A stretch of 53,357 bases of DNA from an uncultured Geobacter sp. (GCA_903857795.1 CAIOGM010000041.1:1-53357), one strand, 5' to 3'; positions 36,244-47,113 are shown, numbered from the stretch's first letter. Notes: generated from the letters alone by a model not told the origin. Made by a program: numbers and translations.

Positions 36244-37217
36244 GTTGCCCCCTCCTGGAGACGCGAGGGGTGACCAAGGAGTTCCCGGTGCAACGGGGGC
36301 TTTTTGGTAACAAGCAGCTGCTGCGAGCCGTGGATGGGGTCGATCTCCGCCTGGAAGAGGGGGAGACCCTGGGGCTGGTGGGGGAGTCGGGGTGCGGCAA
36401 GTCTACCATCGCCAAGCTCCTCATGAACCTGATCCCCCCGACTCGTGGGACGATCTCGTTTCAGGGAGTGCGGTTGGATACCCTGGGGAGGAGCGAACTC
36501 TTCGCCTTTCGCCGGAAGGTGCAGATGATCTTCCAGGACCCCCAGGCCTCCCTCAACCCCCGGATGCGGGTGGGGGAGATCATCGGCGAGCCGCTCAAGA
36601 TCCATCGGCTGGTGTCACGGGGCGAGTATCGTGACCGGGTGGTGGAGCTGATGCGCCGGGTGGGGCTCCATGCCGACCATTTCAACCGTTACCCCCACGA
36701 GTTCTCGGGGGGGCAGCGACAGCGCATCGGCATTGCCCGGGCCCTGGCGGTCAACCCCAGGCTCCTCATCGCCGATGAACCGGTCTCGGCCCTGGATATC
36801 TCCATCCAGGCCCAGATCATCAACCTGCTCCAGGAGCTCCGCCATGACTTCGGGCTCTCCATGCTCTTCATCGCCCACGACCTGTCGGTGGTTCGGCACC
36901 TGAGCAGCAGTATCGCCATCATGTATCTGGGGCGGGTCGTGGAGCGGGGGGGGAGAGACGCCGTCTTCCTGCGCTTTCTCCACCCCTATACCGAGGCGCT
37001 GATCTCGGCCATCCCGACCCTGCGCCCAGGCGGCAAGAGCCGACGGATCATCCTCCAGGGGGATCCGCCGACCGCTCTCTCCCCCCCCGCCGGCTGCCCG
37101 TTCCATCCCCGTTGTTGCCATGCGCAGCCGCTCTGCTCCCGGGAGATTCCCCCGCTGCAGGAGAAGGAGCCGGGTCACTGGGCGGCGTGTCACTTTAGTG
37201 GGAAAATATATCGTTAA
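36240..37217 (+). CDS. dppF: Dipeptide/oligopeptide ABC transporter ATPase, DppF type
   Basis: A 325-residue ABC ATPase, partner of the preceding gene. Motifs: Walker [10 protein letters not shown]-loop FQDPQASLNPRM, signature FSGGQRQRI, Walker B LLIADEPVSALDI, H-loop AHD, and a C-terminal GCPFHPRC motif. The ATG overlaps the dppD stop. It shows the usual DppF/OppF pattern, including an N-terminal insertion (VQRGLFGNKQLLRAVDG). Together with DppD it would energise uptake of small peptides through permeases located elsewhere. Confidence 0.88.
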   Translation: MSCPLLETRGVTKEFPVQRGLFGNKQLLRAVDGVDLRLEEGETLGLVGESGCGKSTIAKLLMNLIPPTRGTISFQGVRLDTLGRSELFAFRRKVQMIFQDPQASLNPRMRVGEIIGEPLKIHRLVSRGEYRDRVVELMRRVGLHADHFNRYPHEFSGGQRQRIGIARALAVNPRLLIADEPVSALDISIQAQIINLLQELRHDFGLSMLFIAHDLSVVRHLSSSIAIMYLGRVVERGGRDAVFLRFLHPYTEALISAIPTLRPGGKSRRIILQGDPPTALSPPAGCPFHPRCCHAQPLCSREIPPLQEKEPGHWAACHFSGKIYR

Positions 37218-37229
37218 AACCCCTTTTTG

Positions 37230-37257
37230 TTGACTTTTCCGGTATGAATCATATATA
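37230..37257 (+). promoter_or_regulatory. Sigma-70 promoter of arsR-ettA with AT-rich region
   Basis: TTGACT, 16 bp, TATATA. The predicted start is near 37264. The -10 region is flanked by imperfect dyad sequence (GAATC and GGAATAAT), a plausible ArsR-family operator. Confidence 0.55.
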
Positions 37258-37295
37258 GGAATAATTGCAACCGTTCAGTTGCCCGGAGAGCGCCC

Positions 37296-37574
37296 ATGGA
37301 TTTTGACAAGAGCAGGGTTTTTATAGATGAATCGGAGGTTCTCAAGGTCCTGGGCCACCCGGTGCGGCTGAAGATCGTGGCGGGACTCTGCACCAAGGAG
37401 TGCAACGTCAAATATATTTGGGAGTGTCTCGGCCTCCCCCAGGCCACCGTCTCCCAGCACCTGGCGCTCCTGAAGAACAAGGGGATCATCATGGGGACCC
37501 GTGACGGGGTCGAGGTCCACTATAGTGTCATCCACCCTCTTGCCAGGAAGATCGTCGGGCTCCTCATGGAGTAA
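37296..37574 (+). CDS. ArsR family transcriptional regulator with three cysteines
   Basis: A 92-residue winged helix repressor: helix-turn-helix LPQATVSQHLALLKNKGII and wing RDGVEVHYSV. Cys32, Cys36 and Cys44 lie in and just before the recognition helix area (GLCTKECNVKYIWECLGL), but not as the ELCVCDL motif of arsenic sensors. The arrangement could bind a thiophilic metal or sense redox or persulfide (inference). It precedes ettA by 46 bp, with a promoter directly upstream of arsR that it may repress. Confidence 0.85.
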   Translation: MDFDKSRVFIDESEVLKVLGHPVRLKIVAGLCTKECNVKYIWECLGLPQATVSQHLALLKNKGIIMGTRDGVEVHYSVIHPLARKIVGLLME

Positions 37575-37620
37575 CCGGTCCAGCGGCATGGTTTCGTTTC
37601 ATCACGACTAAGGAGTATTC

Positions 37621-39300
<1,680 letters not shown>

Positions 39301-39304
39301 CAGA

Positions 39305-39368
39305 GGTTCGGGGTTCTGGGTTCTAGGTTCTAGGTTCTGGGTTCTAGGTTCTGGGTTCTTAGGTTCGG
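39305..39368 (+). repeat. Heptamer tandem repeat (GGTTCTA-type), about nine units
   Basis: Units GGTTCGG, GGTTCTG, GGTTCTA, GGTTCTA, GGTTCTG, GGTTCTA, GGTTCTG, an 8-base GGTTCTTA and GGTTCGG in series. It starts directly after ettA and has the same orientation relative to transcription as the array at 2474. Confidence 0.92.
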
Positions 39369-39395
39369 GGTTATTGTGAGTTGAAACGGGTGTAG

Positions 39396-39415
39396 GGGCG
39401 ATTCATGAATCGCCC
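39396..39415. repeat. Perfect 20-bp palindrome GGGCGATTCATGAATCGCCC
   Basis: A perfect palindrome between ettA and the lipoprotein gene, preceded by GTAG. Similar short palindromes are dispersed in many bacterial genomes. It may be part of a REP-like element or a binding site. It starts 43 bp before the lipoprotein ATG. Confidence 0.7.
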
Positions 39416-39438
39416 GCCCTTGCCATAAGGAGAGTGTT

Positions 39439-40044
39439 ATGAGGTCTGGATTAATCAAGCTGCTGGTACTATGCGGAGTTTCCCTGCTGGCCGGCTGCGC
39501 GGCCCCCGGGATGAACGTCACCGTGGGATACACCCCCTTTGGCGCCACCACGGGGGGGAGCGGGGAGCTCTACCTGGTACAGGATTCGGTGCCTCAGGTG
39601 GAACAGAAGGCGCTCTGGGTCATCGGTCAGGTGAAAGGGTACGACGGGGAGAAAGAAAATGATCTGGTCGTCTCCAGTATGCCCGCCGATCTCATCTCCG
39701 GTATGCTGGCCGAAGAGCTGACCTCCGCCGGCTACCTGGTAAAGCAGGTGAAGGTGATGCCGGAGAAAGCCGCCAAGGTGGTTCGGCTTTCCATGGTGAA
39801 GATGAGCCTCAATGAGAGTATCTCCTTCATGAACTTCAAGCTCGATGCATCGGGAGCGGTTGCCCTGACCCTGGAGCTCTGGCATAACGGCGGCCGCCTT
39901 CAATCCTTCGACTATCGCGCCACCCTTTCCGATTGGGACACCAAGGATGGGGATCTGCTGGGGAGTCTGGTCCTCAGGAACGCCATTCGGGACGTGATGA
40001 AGCAGGCGGTACCGGACATCGTCAAGAGCCTGGAGAAGAAGTAG
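39439..40044 (+). CDS. Putative lipoprotein
   Basis: A 201-residue lipoprotein: hydrophobic signal (LIKLLVLCGVSLLAGC) with lipobox LAGC, the lipidated Cys about residue 20. No Asp at +2, so probably sorted to the outer membrane. The mature part (about 180 residues) alternates helices and strands (VPQVEQKALWVIGQVKGYDG, SAGYLVKQVKV) and ends in a basic helix. The family is not known to me. AAGGAG precedes the ATG. A terminator follows; it seems to be a single-gene unit. Confidence 0.8.
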   Translation: MRSGLIKLLVLCGVSLLAGCAAPGMNVTVGYTPFGATTGGSGELYLVQDSVPQVEQKALWVIGQVKGYDGEKENDLVVSSMPADLISGMLAEELTSAGYLVKQVKVMPEKAAKVVRLSMVKMSLNESISFMNFKLDASGAVALTLELWHNGGRLQSFDYRATLSDWDTKDGDLLGSLVLRNAIRDVMKQAVPDIVKSLEKK

Positions 40045-40067
40045 GGGCACGGTGCGCCGTGATCATT

Positions 40068-40111
40068 AAAGGCCCGCAGGGACGACGCAGCCGTCGCCCC
40101 TGCGGGCCTTT
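40068..40111 (+). terminator. Strong terminator after the lipoprotein gene
   Basis: Perfect 14-bp stem AAAGGCCCGCAGGG with its complement (40068-40081 and 40098-40111); the 16-base loop can form an inner GACG/CGTC stem. A-rich and T-rich ends make it usable in both directions. The rest of the gap to 40385 shows no gene; AT-rich sequence at 40255-40300 may hold a promoter. Confidence 0.85.
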
Positions 40112-40385
40112 CCCACTCAATCTGCTTTCTACTCCCCGTACCAATCTGTTGGATCCCCCTCTCTTCACCGCACTCATCACTGAAGTTCCTCTGGGTCACT
40201 TTTGTGTATTCACTGTTTCTCCGGCGAAAATGCCGACGAAAATGCTTGACAGAAAGCATAGGGTATTGATATATGAATATTCAATTCGATATAGCTACCG
40301 ATTGATGATCCTGCCGCACCGTCCTTGTTATCTCCTCCGCGGTGCCAGGTATCGTCAGGAACTCACACGAAAGGGAAAATGTCCC

Positions 40386-40700
40386 ATGAATAACGTCAAC
40401 CGCAGCATCGTCAGCATCATGATCACCTTGATTATTGTACTGAGCGGTTCCTGGGCCTTTTGCGAAACCGGCAGCAGTTCCCGGATCGGCTCGGCGCCTG
40501 TCCGGCAGAGTCAAAAATGGAACAGCATCGAAGAGATCATCGCCCAGCGGCAACTGCATCAGCCCCGGGTCACGACTGCGGAGAGCCGCGACGGCGACAC
40601 AGAGCTGCTCCGTGAACTCCTGGAGCAGGGGGAGAGTGACGCCGGCATCCGCGCCACCGCCTCACCGGTTCACACCGGGATGGTAGCATCCCGGCAGTGA
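40386..40700 (+). CDS. Small exported protein
   Basis: A 104-residue protein with a signal peptide (SIVSIMITLIIVLSGSWAFC, cleavage about residue 27). The mature part is hydrophilic, rich in Ser, Arg and Glu, and shows a short amphipathic helix (TELLRELLEQGE). No family is recognised. The start is the ATG after AAAGGG, at somewhat long spacing. Upstream lies an AT-rich stretch likely to hold its promoter. It is followed 55 bp later by a 48-codon membrane-protein gene. Confidence 0.6.
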   Translation: MNNVNRSIVSIMITLIIVLSGSWAFCETGSSSRIGSAPVRQSQKWNSIEEIIAQRQLHQPRVTTAESRDGDTELLRELLEQGESDAGIRATASPVHTGMVASRQ

Positions 40701-40755
40701 CCGGGCGCCTGAAGGCGCCTCATCCTGCTCATCCGACTCTAAGAGGAGAATTCCC

Positions 40756-40902
40756 ATGGAACCGTTTCCAATTTTCTGTTCATTTCTGGTGATCTACTGC
40801 GGATATCTGACGTTCATCGACCTGACGGGGGGGCGGCAGGGCTCCCTGGCTCCTGTTCCCACCGGGAGGAGGGGGGCGCAGCGGGAGAGGAGGAGGGGGT
40901 AA
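40756..40902 (+). CDS. 48-residue membrane-anchored microprotein
   Basis: ATG with AGAGGAG eight bases upstream, then 48 codons. Residues about 5-23 are hydrophobic (FPIFCSFLVIYCGYLTFI) and the C-terminus is strongly basic (RRGAQRERRRG), consistent with a single membrane helix with a cytosolic tail. No homolog is recognised. It ends 21 bp before the converging minus-strand gene. Confidence 0.5.
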   Translation: MEPFPIFCSFLVIYCGYLTFIDLTGGRQGSLAPVPTGRRGAQRERRRG

Positions 40903-40923
40903 GTGGGTACGTATCGGGCCGAT

Positions 40924-41586
40924 CTACCGTCTCCAGAACTGCCACCAGCTCCCCTTGATCTTGGGTTGCGGCGGAACGTCGGGGGCGCTCCGGACCGATC
41001 CCGCCGGCGGAGCGTGCCGCTCTTTTTGCCCCGCAGGGGGGGCGTCGCTCTCGCTCACCCCTCCGGAACCACTCTGCAGCTCCTGGTCGGCAAAGCTCGT
41101 GACGTCGAACCAGAACTCTTCCTTCCAGCGGACAGTTCTCTCCTGCCGCCTGGTTTCGTGAGCTTGATGATCAAAGCCGGGAGTGTCGGCGCCGCGGGCT
41201 CCCTCATATTCGGCCTTGAGCTCCTCCCAATCGTCCTCTTGAAAGGCGGAAATCTCGAACGTCAGCTGGTCATAGGCGACTCCCTCCTCCAAGAGCCGCT
41301 CCCTCCGGAGTAGAGAGCACTCTATCCCCTGAAACTTCTCACCGCTCCCCCTGCAGATGACCAGCGCTTCGTGGATCCGCATCTCCACGAAGAGCTGCTC
41401 GACGCCGTTTCCATTAAACGGCAGGTGAGGATCCACCATGGCGTCTGAGCTGTCGATGATGCAGGCGTCATCCCTTGAATATCCCCAGCCGCCACGGATG
41501 GGGAGCTCGTTGCCGGCTGCTCCGGTCTGTTTCGCCAGCCGGCATCGAGGGGTTTCTTTGCTCCTGACAGGCTCCATGGGGACCAT
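40924..41586 (-). CDS. Conserved hypothetical cytosolic protein downstream of the second hybrid kinase
   Basis: A 220-residue protein. I recognise the central region (LPIRGGWGYSRDDACIIDSSD, WEELKAEYEG, REFWFD-type end) from proteins annotated hypothetical in Geobacter relatives; the function is unknown. No signal peptide. The last 45 residues are low-complexity (Ser, Pro, Gly, Gln) ending in WWQFWRR, an aromatic-basic tail that could touch the membrane. It starts 47 bp after the kinase gene on the same strand and is probably co-transcribed. A later ATG four codons downstream is also possible. Confidence 0.72.
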   Translation of the reverse strand: MVPMEPVRSKETPRCRLAKQTGAAGNELPIRGGWGYSRDDACIIDSSDAMVDPHLPFNGNGVEQLFVEMRIHEALVICRGSGEKFQGIECSLLRRERLLEEGVAYDQLTFEISAFQEDDWEELKAEYEGARGADTPGFDHQAHETRRQERTVRWKEEFWFDVTSFADQELQSGSGGVSESDAPPAGQKERHAPPAGSVRSAPDVPPQPKIKGSWWQFWRR

Positions 41587-41633
41587 CCTCTCCTCTCTTG
41601 AGACGACTTTTCCGGTTTGCGCAGTTCCCGGTC

Positions 41634-41658
41634 TTAATCAGCTTTTATCTGTGGATAA
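41634..41658 (-). repeat. Dispersed repeat copy forming the kinase C-terminus
   Basis: Reads TTAATC-A-GC-T-TTTATCTG-T-GGATAA on the plus strand; the copy at 51821-51845 has C at the three marked positions. The kinase stop codon is the first three bases. Confidence 0.75.
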
Positions 41659-44600
41659 TAAAGCCCCGGATCGGTGAGCCGATGAGTCAGCTGCTGCAGC
41701 ATGGCGTGGGCCTCCTCAAACTCCAGACGATCCATCGCCGTAGAGAGAAGCGCACTCTCCGGTGCGACGACGGTGCCGGCCAGCAGCTCTCCCACCTGGG
41801 CCATGACATGCAGGGCCGCCATCTGGCGCTGCTCCAAAAGGAAGCGCAGCTCCTCCAGCAGCGGGGAGAGTTCGTCCTTTGCCGGGAGGGGGGAGGGGAC
41901 GCTCTCCTTTCGGGGAGGAGGCTCTTCCTGCGACCGGATGGGGAGGGAGCGGAGTTCCGCCAGGGCCTCCGTCAACCGGAGGAGGAGTAGCTCCGAGAGC
42001 TCCCGCTCCCCCTGCTTCAGGGCGGATTCCAGCTCCTGCGTGATCCGGTGGATGGTGACTGCCGCCAGGTTGCCGGAGACCCCTTTGAGCAGATGAACCC
42101 GTTCTGCCGCATGGCCAAGATCTCCAGCGGCCAGGGCCGTCCTGATGCCGACCACATCATCCCCATGAACCCTGACCAACTCACCGAGCAGCTCCCGGTA
42201 GAGTTTCTCGCCGCCGCAGAGGGCGATCCCCTTCGCGACATCCAGGCAGGAATGCGGCTCCGGCAGGAGTTCCCCCTGCTCTTCTCGGTGGGGGAGCACT
42301 ATCCCTTCATCTGCGGGCCGGGGAGCGGTCCAGCGGAGGAGCATGGCGACCATCTCCTCCAGATCCACCGGTTTGGGGAGGAAATCAGTGACCCCGGCAT
42401 CCAGCGCCTTCTGCAGCTCATCGGGCCGGACGCCGGCGGTGAAGGCGATGACCGGGAGGGAGGAGAGCCTGGGTTCCTGTCGCAGGTGCCGGGTTGCGGT
42501 GAGTCCGTCCATCACCGGCATCTGGATGTCCATCAGGACGGCGTCGAACTGCCGCTCGCTCTTGAGGAGGTCGAGGGCCTGTTGACCGTCGGCTGCCGGA
42601 GTGCTCTCCGCCCCCTCCAGCGCCACCGCCCGGCTGATCAGATCCCGGTTAATGTCGCTGTCGTCAACCACCAGGAGCCGCACCCCTCTCAGGCGCGACC
42701 CGGTGGGAGCGAATCGCCTCGCCGTCGGGACGCTCTCCAAGTTGATCCCGGTGGTCCGGTCAAAGGTGACCTCGAACCAGAAGCTGCTCCCCACCCCCAC
42801 CCGGCTCTCCACTCCGATGCTCCCCCCCATCAACTCCACCAGCCGCTTACAGATGGAGAGTCCCAGCCCGGTCCCGCCGAACCGCCGGGTGATGCTGCCG
42901 TCGGCCTGGGTGAACGGCATGAAGAGGTTCGGCAGGACCTCCGGGTTGATGCCGACGCCGCTGTCCTGGACCTGGAACCGGAGCCGAACGCTCTCCCCGG
43001 TGGACGATTGCAGGATGACCCGGACCAGGATATCCCCCTGCCGGGTGAATTTGATGGCGTTGCCCAGCAGATTGAGGAGGATCTGTTCCAGCCGGAGGGC
43101 GTCCCCCAGCAGCCACCCCTCGACCCCTGCCGGAGTCTCCAACCGGAGCTGGAGCCCCTTGTCCCGGACGATCTCCCGCGACATGCCGGTAACATGCTCC
43201 AGCAGCGCCGGCAGGTTAAAGGGGCGCTGTTCAATGGCGAGCCGACCGGCCTCGATCTTGGAGAAGTCGAGGATGTCGTTGATGATCCCCAGCAGAGAGC
43301 GGCCGGCCAGCCGGATCCGCTGCACCATCTCCAGCTGGCCGGCCGAGAGCTGCTCCGTCTCCAGCAGCTGCGCCAGGCCGAGGACGGCGTTCATGGGGGT
43401 GCGGATCTCGTGGCTCATGTTGGAGAGAAAATCACTCTTGGCCCAGTTGGCCGTGTCGGCGGCCTCCCGGGCCAATTCCAGTTCCCGTTCGTGCTTCTTG
43501 CTCTCGGTGATGTCGTGGGCCACATGCACCGACTCCACGTAATTCCCCTGGGCATCGAAGATCGGGGTGGTGCTCACCTGGAAGTTGCGCCCCAGCTGCT
43601 CCACCAGGATCTCCACCTCATGGCTCTTCTGATCCTGCAGGGTCCTGGCCTGGGGGCAGTTCGCGGGGGGGGTATCGCCGCCGTGCATACAGATGCTGCA
43701 GTTGTCGCTGCTCAGCTCATCCAGGGAGGCGATGCCGAGGGCGTCCAAGGCGGACTGGTTGATCCTCCGGATCCGGTAGTCGGCGTCGATAATGAAGATC
43801 AGATCCGGCATGGCATCAAAGGTCCGTTTCCACTCGTCACGGCTCCGGCGGAGTTCGCTCTCGGCTTCTCTTCGCTGACTGATGTCGCGGGTCACCCCGA
43901 GCATCTCCACCACGTTGCCGTCGCTGTCCAGAAGCGGCGAGATGGTCGCCTCCACCCAGACGGTGGAGCCGTCTTTACACCACATCTCCAGCTCTCCCCG
44001 GAACGTCTCGGCGGGGAGTCCCGCATCCAGGTTGGCAAACAGGCGCCTGCTGTATTCGGTGATCACGGCGAGGGAGTCAGGGGTAAGAATCTCCTCATTG
44101 GGTTGGCCCATGGCCTCTGCCGGAGTATACCCCCGCAGCTTCTCAACTGAGGGGCTCATATAGGAGTAGACGCCGTTCAGCCCCACGGTGGAGATGACAT
44201 CGATGGCGTTGTCGGCCAGTATCCGGTGGCGCTCCTCGCTGAGCCGGAGATTCTGTTCCATCCGCTTCCGCTCGGAGATATCCCGGGCAAAGGCACAGTG
44301 ACGCGCCTCACCCTCCAACTGGACATAGTTGGTGATGATCTCCACCGGGATCAGTCGCCCCTCCTTGGTCCGGTGCTTCGTTTCAAACTTCATGGAGCCA
44401 AGCCGGCGGACCTCGGGGGCATGCCGCTGCCACTGCTCGGCGCTGTACTGGGGGTCGATGTCGTGGATGGTCATCCGGAGCAGCTCTTCCCGGCTGTACC
44501 CCAGGGCGCGGGAGACCGCCGGATTGACATCGGCGATCCGTCCGTCCGGCCTGATCCAGTAGACGGCGTCGGAGGCCGCCTCCACGCTGACCCGGGTCAT

Positions 44601-45497
44601 GAGCAGTTCGTCCTCGATCCGCCGGCGCTCGGTGATGTCATGGATGATGGCAAAGAGGAGCTGCTGTTCCTGGAGGGTGATAGGGGTCGTATAGATCTCC
44701 ACGCTGCGGAGCGACCCATCGGCCAGGCAGTGCAGGGCGGTAATGTGGTTCTTCGACTCACCCTCCCGGCTTTCCCGCTGGGGGGAGCGCTCCTCCGGGG
44801 GGAGAGGGACGAGCCCCCTGATCTCCATGGCCTGCAGCCCGTTCAGGTCGGCGCCGTAGAACTCCACTGCGGCGCTGTTGGCGTCGACGATCCGGCTGCT
44901 GACCGGATCGATGAGGAGCATGACGGCGCTGTGCTGCTCGAACAGCCGGCGGAAGCGGGTCTCACTGGCGATCAGGGCGGCCTCCAGCTCTTTTCTCCCG
45001 GAGATGTTTTCATGGGAGACCACCACCCTGACCGGTCGGCTGTCGGCAAAAGGGAGCACCCGGCCGTGGAACCAGCGCTGTTCTCCCTGGGAGTGACAGG
45101 AATACTCCTGTTCATAGCCCGGGAACTCTCCGGCGAGAACGCCCCTGATCCCCTGGGCAAAGAGTCGGGCGCTCTCACCGTCGTCCCCTTCGACGGCGGC
45201 GCAGACCGCGATATAATCGGCGCCGATGCCGTAGTTGTCCAGGATCGGCGGATTGACATCGGCGAATTCCCGCCACTTCCGGTTGACGGTCAGAATTTTC
45301 CCCTCCTCGTCAAGCACGCAGATCTCCGCCGGGAGGGTGTCCAGGGCAGCCCTGGACAGCTCATCGGACCGCCGGAGCGCCACCTCACCCGCCCGGAGTT
45401 CCTGAATCTGCCGCAGCAGTTCCTGCCGCTGCTCTCTGAGAAGCCGTTGAGACAACAGGAGGCGTTTGGGCGGGGGGCGGCGGTACTGTCTCTGCAT
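41634..45497 (-). CDS. Giant hybrid sensor kinase: five PAS - HisKA/HATPase - REC - HPt
   Basis: A 1287-residue cytosolic hybrid kinase. A short basic coiled-coil start is followed by five PAS domains, each followed by an 'ISxRKxxE'-type linker, then HisKA ([16 protein letters not shown]), HATPase_c (DSGVGI, GTGLGLSICKRL), a receiver (VLMDIQMPVMDGLT) and an HPt domain (RVHLLKGVSGN). The fifth PAS carries the C-x2-C-x-H and later N-C-P cluster also seen in the other giant kinase (27177). No output domain. GGAGAG precedes the ATG. The last seven codons and the stop (CCACAGATAAAAGCTGATTAA region, 41634-41658) match a dispersed repeat found near 51821 at 22 of 25 positions, so the native C-terminus was probably altered. 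Confidence 0.92.
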   Translation of the reverse strand: MQRQYRRPPPKRLLLSQRLLREQRQELLRQIQELRAGEVALRRSDELSRAALDTLPAEICVLDEEGKILTVNRKWREFADVNPPILDNYGIGADYIAVCAAVEGDDGESARLFAQGIRGVLAGEFPGYEQEYSCHSQGEQRWFHGRVLPFADSRPVRVVVSHENISGRKELEAALIASETRFRRLFEQHSAVMLLIDPVSSRIVDANSAAVEFYGADLNGLQAMEIRGLVPLPPEERSPQRESREGESKNHITALHCLADGSLRSVEIYTTPITLQEQQLLFAIIHDITERRRIEDELLMTRVSVEAASDAVYWIRPDGRIADVNPAVSRALGYSREELLRMTIHDIDPQYSAEQWQRHAPEVRRLGSMKFETKHRTKEGRLIPVEIITNYVQLEGEARHCAFARDISERKRMEQNLRLSEERHRILADNAIDVISTVGLNGVYSYMSPSVEKLRGYTPAEAMGQPNEEILTPDSLAVITEYSRRLFANLDAGLPAETFRGELEMWCKDGSTVWVEATISPLLDSDGNVVEMLGVTRDISQRREAESELRRSRDEWKRTFDAMPDLIFIIDADYRIRRINQSALDALGIASLDELSSDNCSICMHGGDTPPANCPQARTLQDQKSHEVEILVEQLGRNFQVSTTPIFDAQGNYVESVHVAHDITESKKHERELELAREAADTANWAKSDFLSNMSHEIRTPMNAVLGLAQLLETEQLSAGQLEMVQRIRLAGRSLLGIINDILDFSKIEAGRLAIEQRPFNLPALLEHVTGMSREIVRDKGLQLRLETPAGVEGWLLGDALRLEQILLNLLGNAIKFTRQGDILVRVILQSSTGESVRLRFQVQDSGVGINPEVLPNLFMPFTQADGSITRRFGGTGLGLSICKRLVELMGGSIGVESRVGVGSSFWFEVTFDRTTGINLESVPTARRFAPTGSRLRGVRLLVVDDSDINRDLISRAVALEGAESTPAADGQQALDLLKSERQFDAVLMDIQMPVMDGLTATRHLRQEPRLSSLPVIAFTAGVRPDELQKALDAGVTDFLPKPVDLEEMVAMLLRWTAPRPADEGIVLPHREEQGELLPEPHSCLDVAKGIALCGGEKLYRELLGELVRVHGDDVVGIRTALAAGDLGHAAERVHLLKGVSGNLAAVTIHRITQELESALKQGERELSELLLLRLTEALAELRSLPIRSQEEPPPRKESVPSPLPAKDELSPLLEELRFLLEQRQMAALHVMAQVGELLAGTVVAPESALLSTAMDRLEFEEAHAMLQQLTHRLTDPGLYYPQIKAD

Positions 45498-45687
45498 GGT
45501 GATCTCTCCTGGGAATCGAGGGGGAGGGGGAGAATTCTGAGGAGTCCCGTCAACGATGAGTGCGTCATGGCTGGTCAGGTGCAGAGCGCCGATTTCATGA
45601 TAAAACGCCCTGATGATAGCACAGAAGAGGCTGGATTAAACCAGATTTTTGGACCAGTCGGGTTAAACCGGAAGCTGTATCGCATCT

Positions 45688-45808
45688 CTTTACAAATCTC
45701 CCCGACTAATGGTAAGGTGCGATTCCATTTCTCCGTCACGAAGGCTCTGTCTGTCTGGCGGCGCTTCATAAAAATCGTTAGCAATCAATATGATAGAGAT
45801 CATCATTC
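45688..45808 (+). promoter_or_regulatory. Three-copy intergenic element, copy upstream of gmd
   Basis: Core CTTTACAAATCTCCCCGACT then AATGGTAAGGTGC, followed about 45 bp later by TTCATAAAAATCGTTAG and GATAGAG. The TTTACA hexamer and TAAGGT are 18 bp apart, resembling a sigma-70 promoter. It fills the part of the 326-bp gap 45498-45823 next to gmd; the rest also contains the kinase promoter on the minus strand, not located. Confidence 0.65.
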
Positions 45809-45823
45809 CACGGAAAGGAACTT

Positions 45824-46924
45824 ATGAAAAAAGCACTCATCACCGGCGTCACCGGCCAGGACGGCGCCTACCTGGCCGAACTGCTCCTGGAAAAAGGATA
45901 CGAGGTCCACGGCATCAAACGTCGCGCCTCCCTCTTCAACACCGACCGGATCGACCACCTCTATCAGGATCCCCACGAGACCGACAAGCGACTCTTCCTC
46001 CATTACGGGGATATGACCGACTCCACCAACCTGATCCGGATAATCCAGGCGGTCCAACCCGACGAGATCTACAACCTGGCTGCCCAGTCCCATGTGGCGG
46101 TCTCCTTTGAGACCCCCGAATATACGGCCAATGCCGACGCCATCGGCCCGCTTCGAATCCTTGAGGCGATCCGGATCCTGGGGCTGGAGAAGAAAACCCG
46201 CTTCTATCAGGCCTCCACCTCGGAGCTCTACGGCCTGGTTCAGGAGATCCCCCAGAAGGAGACCACCCCGTTCTATCCTCGCTCCCCCTACGCGGTGGCC
46301 AAGCTCTACGCCTACTGGATCACGGTGAACTATCGCGAGGCCTACGGCATCCACGCCAGCAATGGCATCCTCTTCAATCATGAGAGCCCCCTGCGTGGTG
46401 AGACCTTCGTCACGAGGAAGATCACCCGCGCCCTGGCCCGGATCAAGCTGGGGCTGCAGGAGTGTCTCTATCTGGGGAACCTGGACTCCCTGCGCGACTG
46501 GGGGCATGCGAAAGATTACGTGGAGATGCAGTGGCTCCTCATGCAGCAGGAGCAGGCGGAGGATTGGGTCATCGCCACCGGTCTCCAGTACAGCGTCCGC
46601 GACTTCGTCAATGCCGCCGCCGAAGAGCTGGGGATGAAGATTGCGTGGGAAGGGGCGGGGGTCGACGAAATCGGCACTCTGGTCTCCCCGGTCCCCGGTC
46701 ACCAACCGCGGACCATCGTGAGAGTCGATCCCCGTTACTTCCGGCTCACCGAAGTGGAGACCCTGCTGGGCGATCCGACCAAGGCGCGGGAAAAACTCGG
46801 CTGGACCCCCAAGATCAGCTTCAGAGAGCTGGTCGCCGAGATGGTGCGGGAAGACCTGAAAACCGCAGAGCGGGACGAGTTGGTCAAAAAACACGGCTAT
46901 AAGACGTTTGACTATAACGAGTAA
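45824..46924 (+). CDS. gmd: GDP-mannose 4,6-dehydratase
   Basis: A 366-residue short-chain dehydrogenase/reductase. NAD(P)-binding [15 protein letters not shown] near the N-terminus, catalytic STSELYG and YxxxK ([10 protein letters not shown]), and the substrate loop [16 protein letters not shown]. It converts GDP-D-mannose to GDP-4-keto-6-deoxymannose, the first step to GDP-L-fucose and GDP-D-rhamnose. AAAGGAA precedes the ATG. fcl follows after a 189-bp gap containing an inverted repeat element. The pair would supply an activated sugar for surface polysaccharide. Confidence 0.96.
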   Translation: MKKALITGVTGQDGAYLAELLLEKGYEVHGIKRRASLFNTDRIDHLYQDPHETDKRLFLHYGDMTDSTNLIRIIQAVQPDEIYNLAAQSHVAVSFETPEYTANADAIGPLRILEAIRILGLEKKTRFYQASTSELYGLVQEIPQKETTPFYPRSPYAVAKLYAYWITVNYREAYGIHASNGILFNHESPLRGETFVTRKITRALARIKLGLQECLYLGNLDSLRDWGHAKDYVEMQWLLMQQEQAEDWVIATGLQYSVRDFVNAAAEELGMKIAWEGAGVDEIGTLVSPVPGHQPRTIVRVDPRYFRLTEVETLLGDPTKAREKLGWTPKISFRELVAEMVREDLKTAERDELVKKHGYKTFDYNE

Positions 46925-46958
46925 GTCGGAACCGCGAAGAAAGGCCCAAGGCATTGTT

Positions 46959-47100
46959 AACCGCCGATAAAAGCGGATGGCCGCCGATAACTGCGTAAAC
47001 CAAACAAACACTGTAAAGACTTTGGGTTAAACCAAAAGAAGTAAGCTTTAGAAGTAAGTTCAGGATTTCTCGGCGTTCATCCGCCTTTATCGGCGGTTCC
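46959..47100. repeat. Small inverted-repeat element between gmd and fcl
   Basis: AACCGCCGATAAAAGCGGAT (46959-46978) and its complement (right arm to 47098) match over 21 bp with one mismatch and enclose about 100 bp. The inner sequence GGGTTAAACCAAAAGAAGTAAG is related to that before the repeats at 51783. Looks like a MITE- or REP-type element; no transposase. Confidence 0.7.
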
Positions 47101-47113
47101 AGGGGGTTAGTTT

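Noticed and set aside
42048-44150. Plus-strand open frame of about 700 codons across the second hybrid kinase
   Set aside because: The minus-strand frame encodes intact PAS, kinase, receiver and HPt domains; the opposite frame shows none.
45575-45784. 69-codon minus-strand frame upstream of gmd
   Set aside because: It covers the three-copy intergenic element, and the other copies do not keep the frame.
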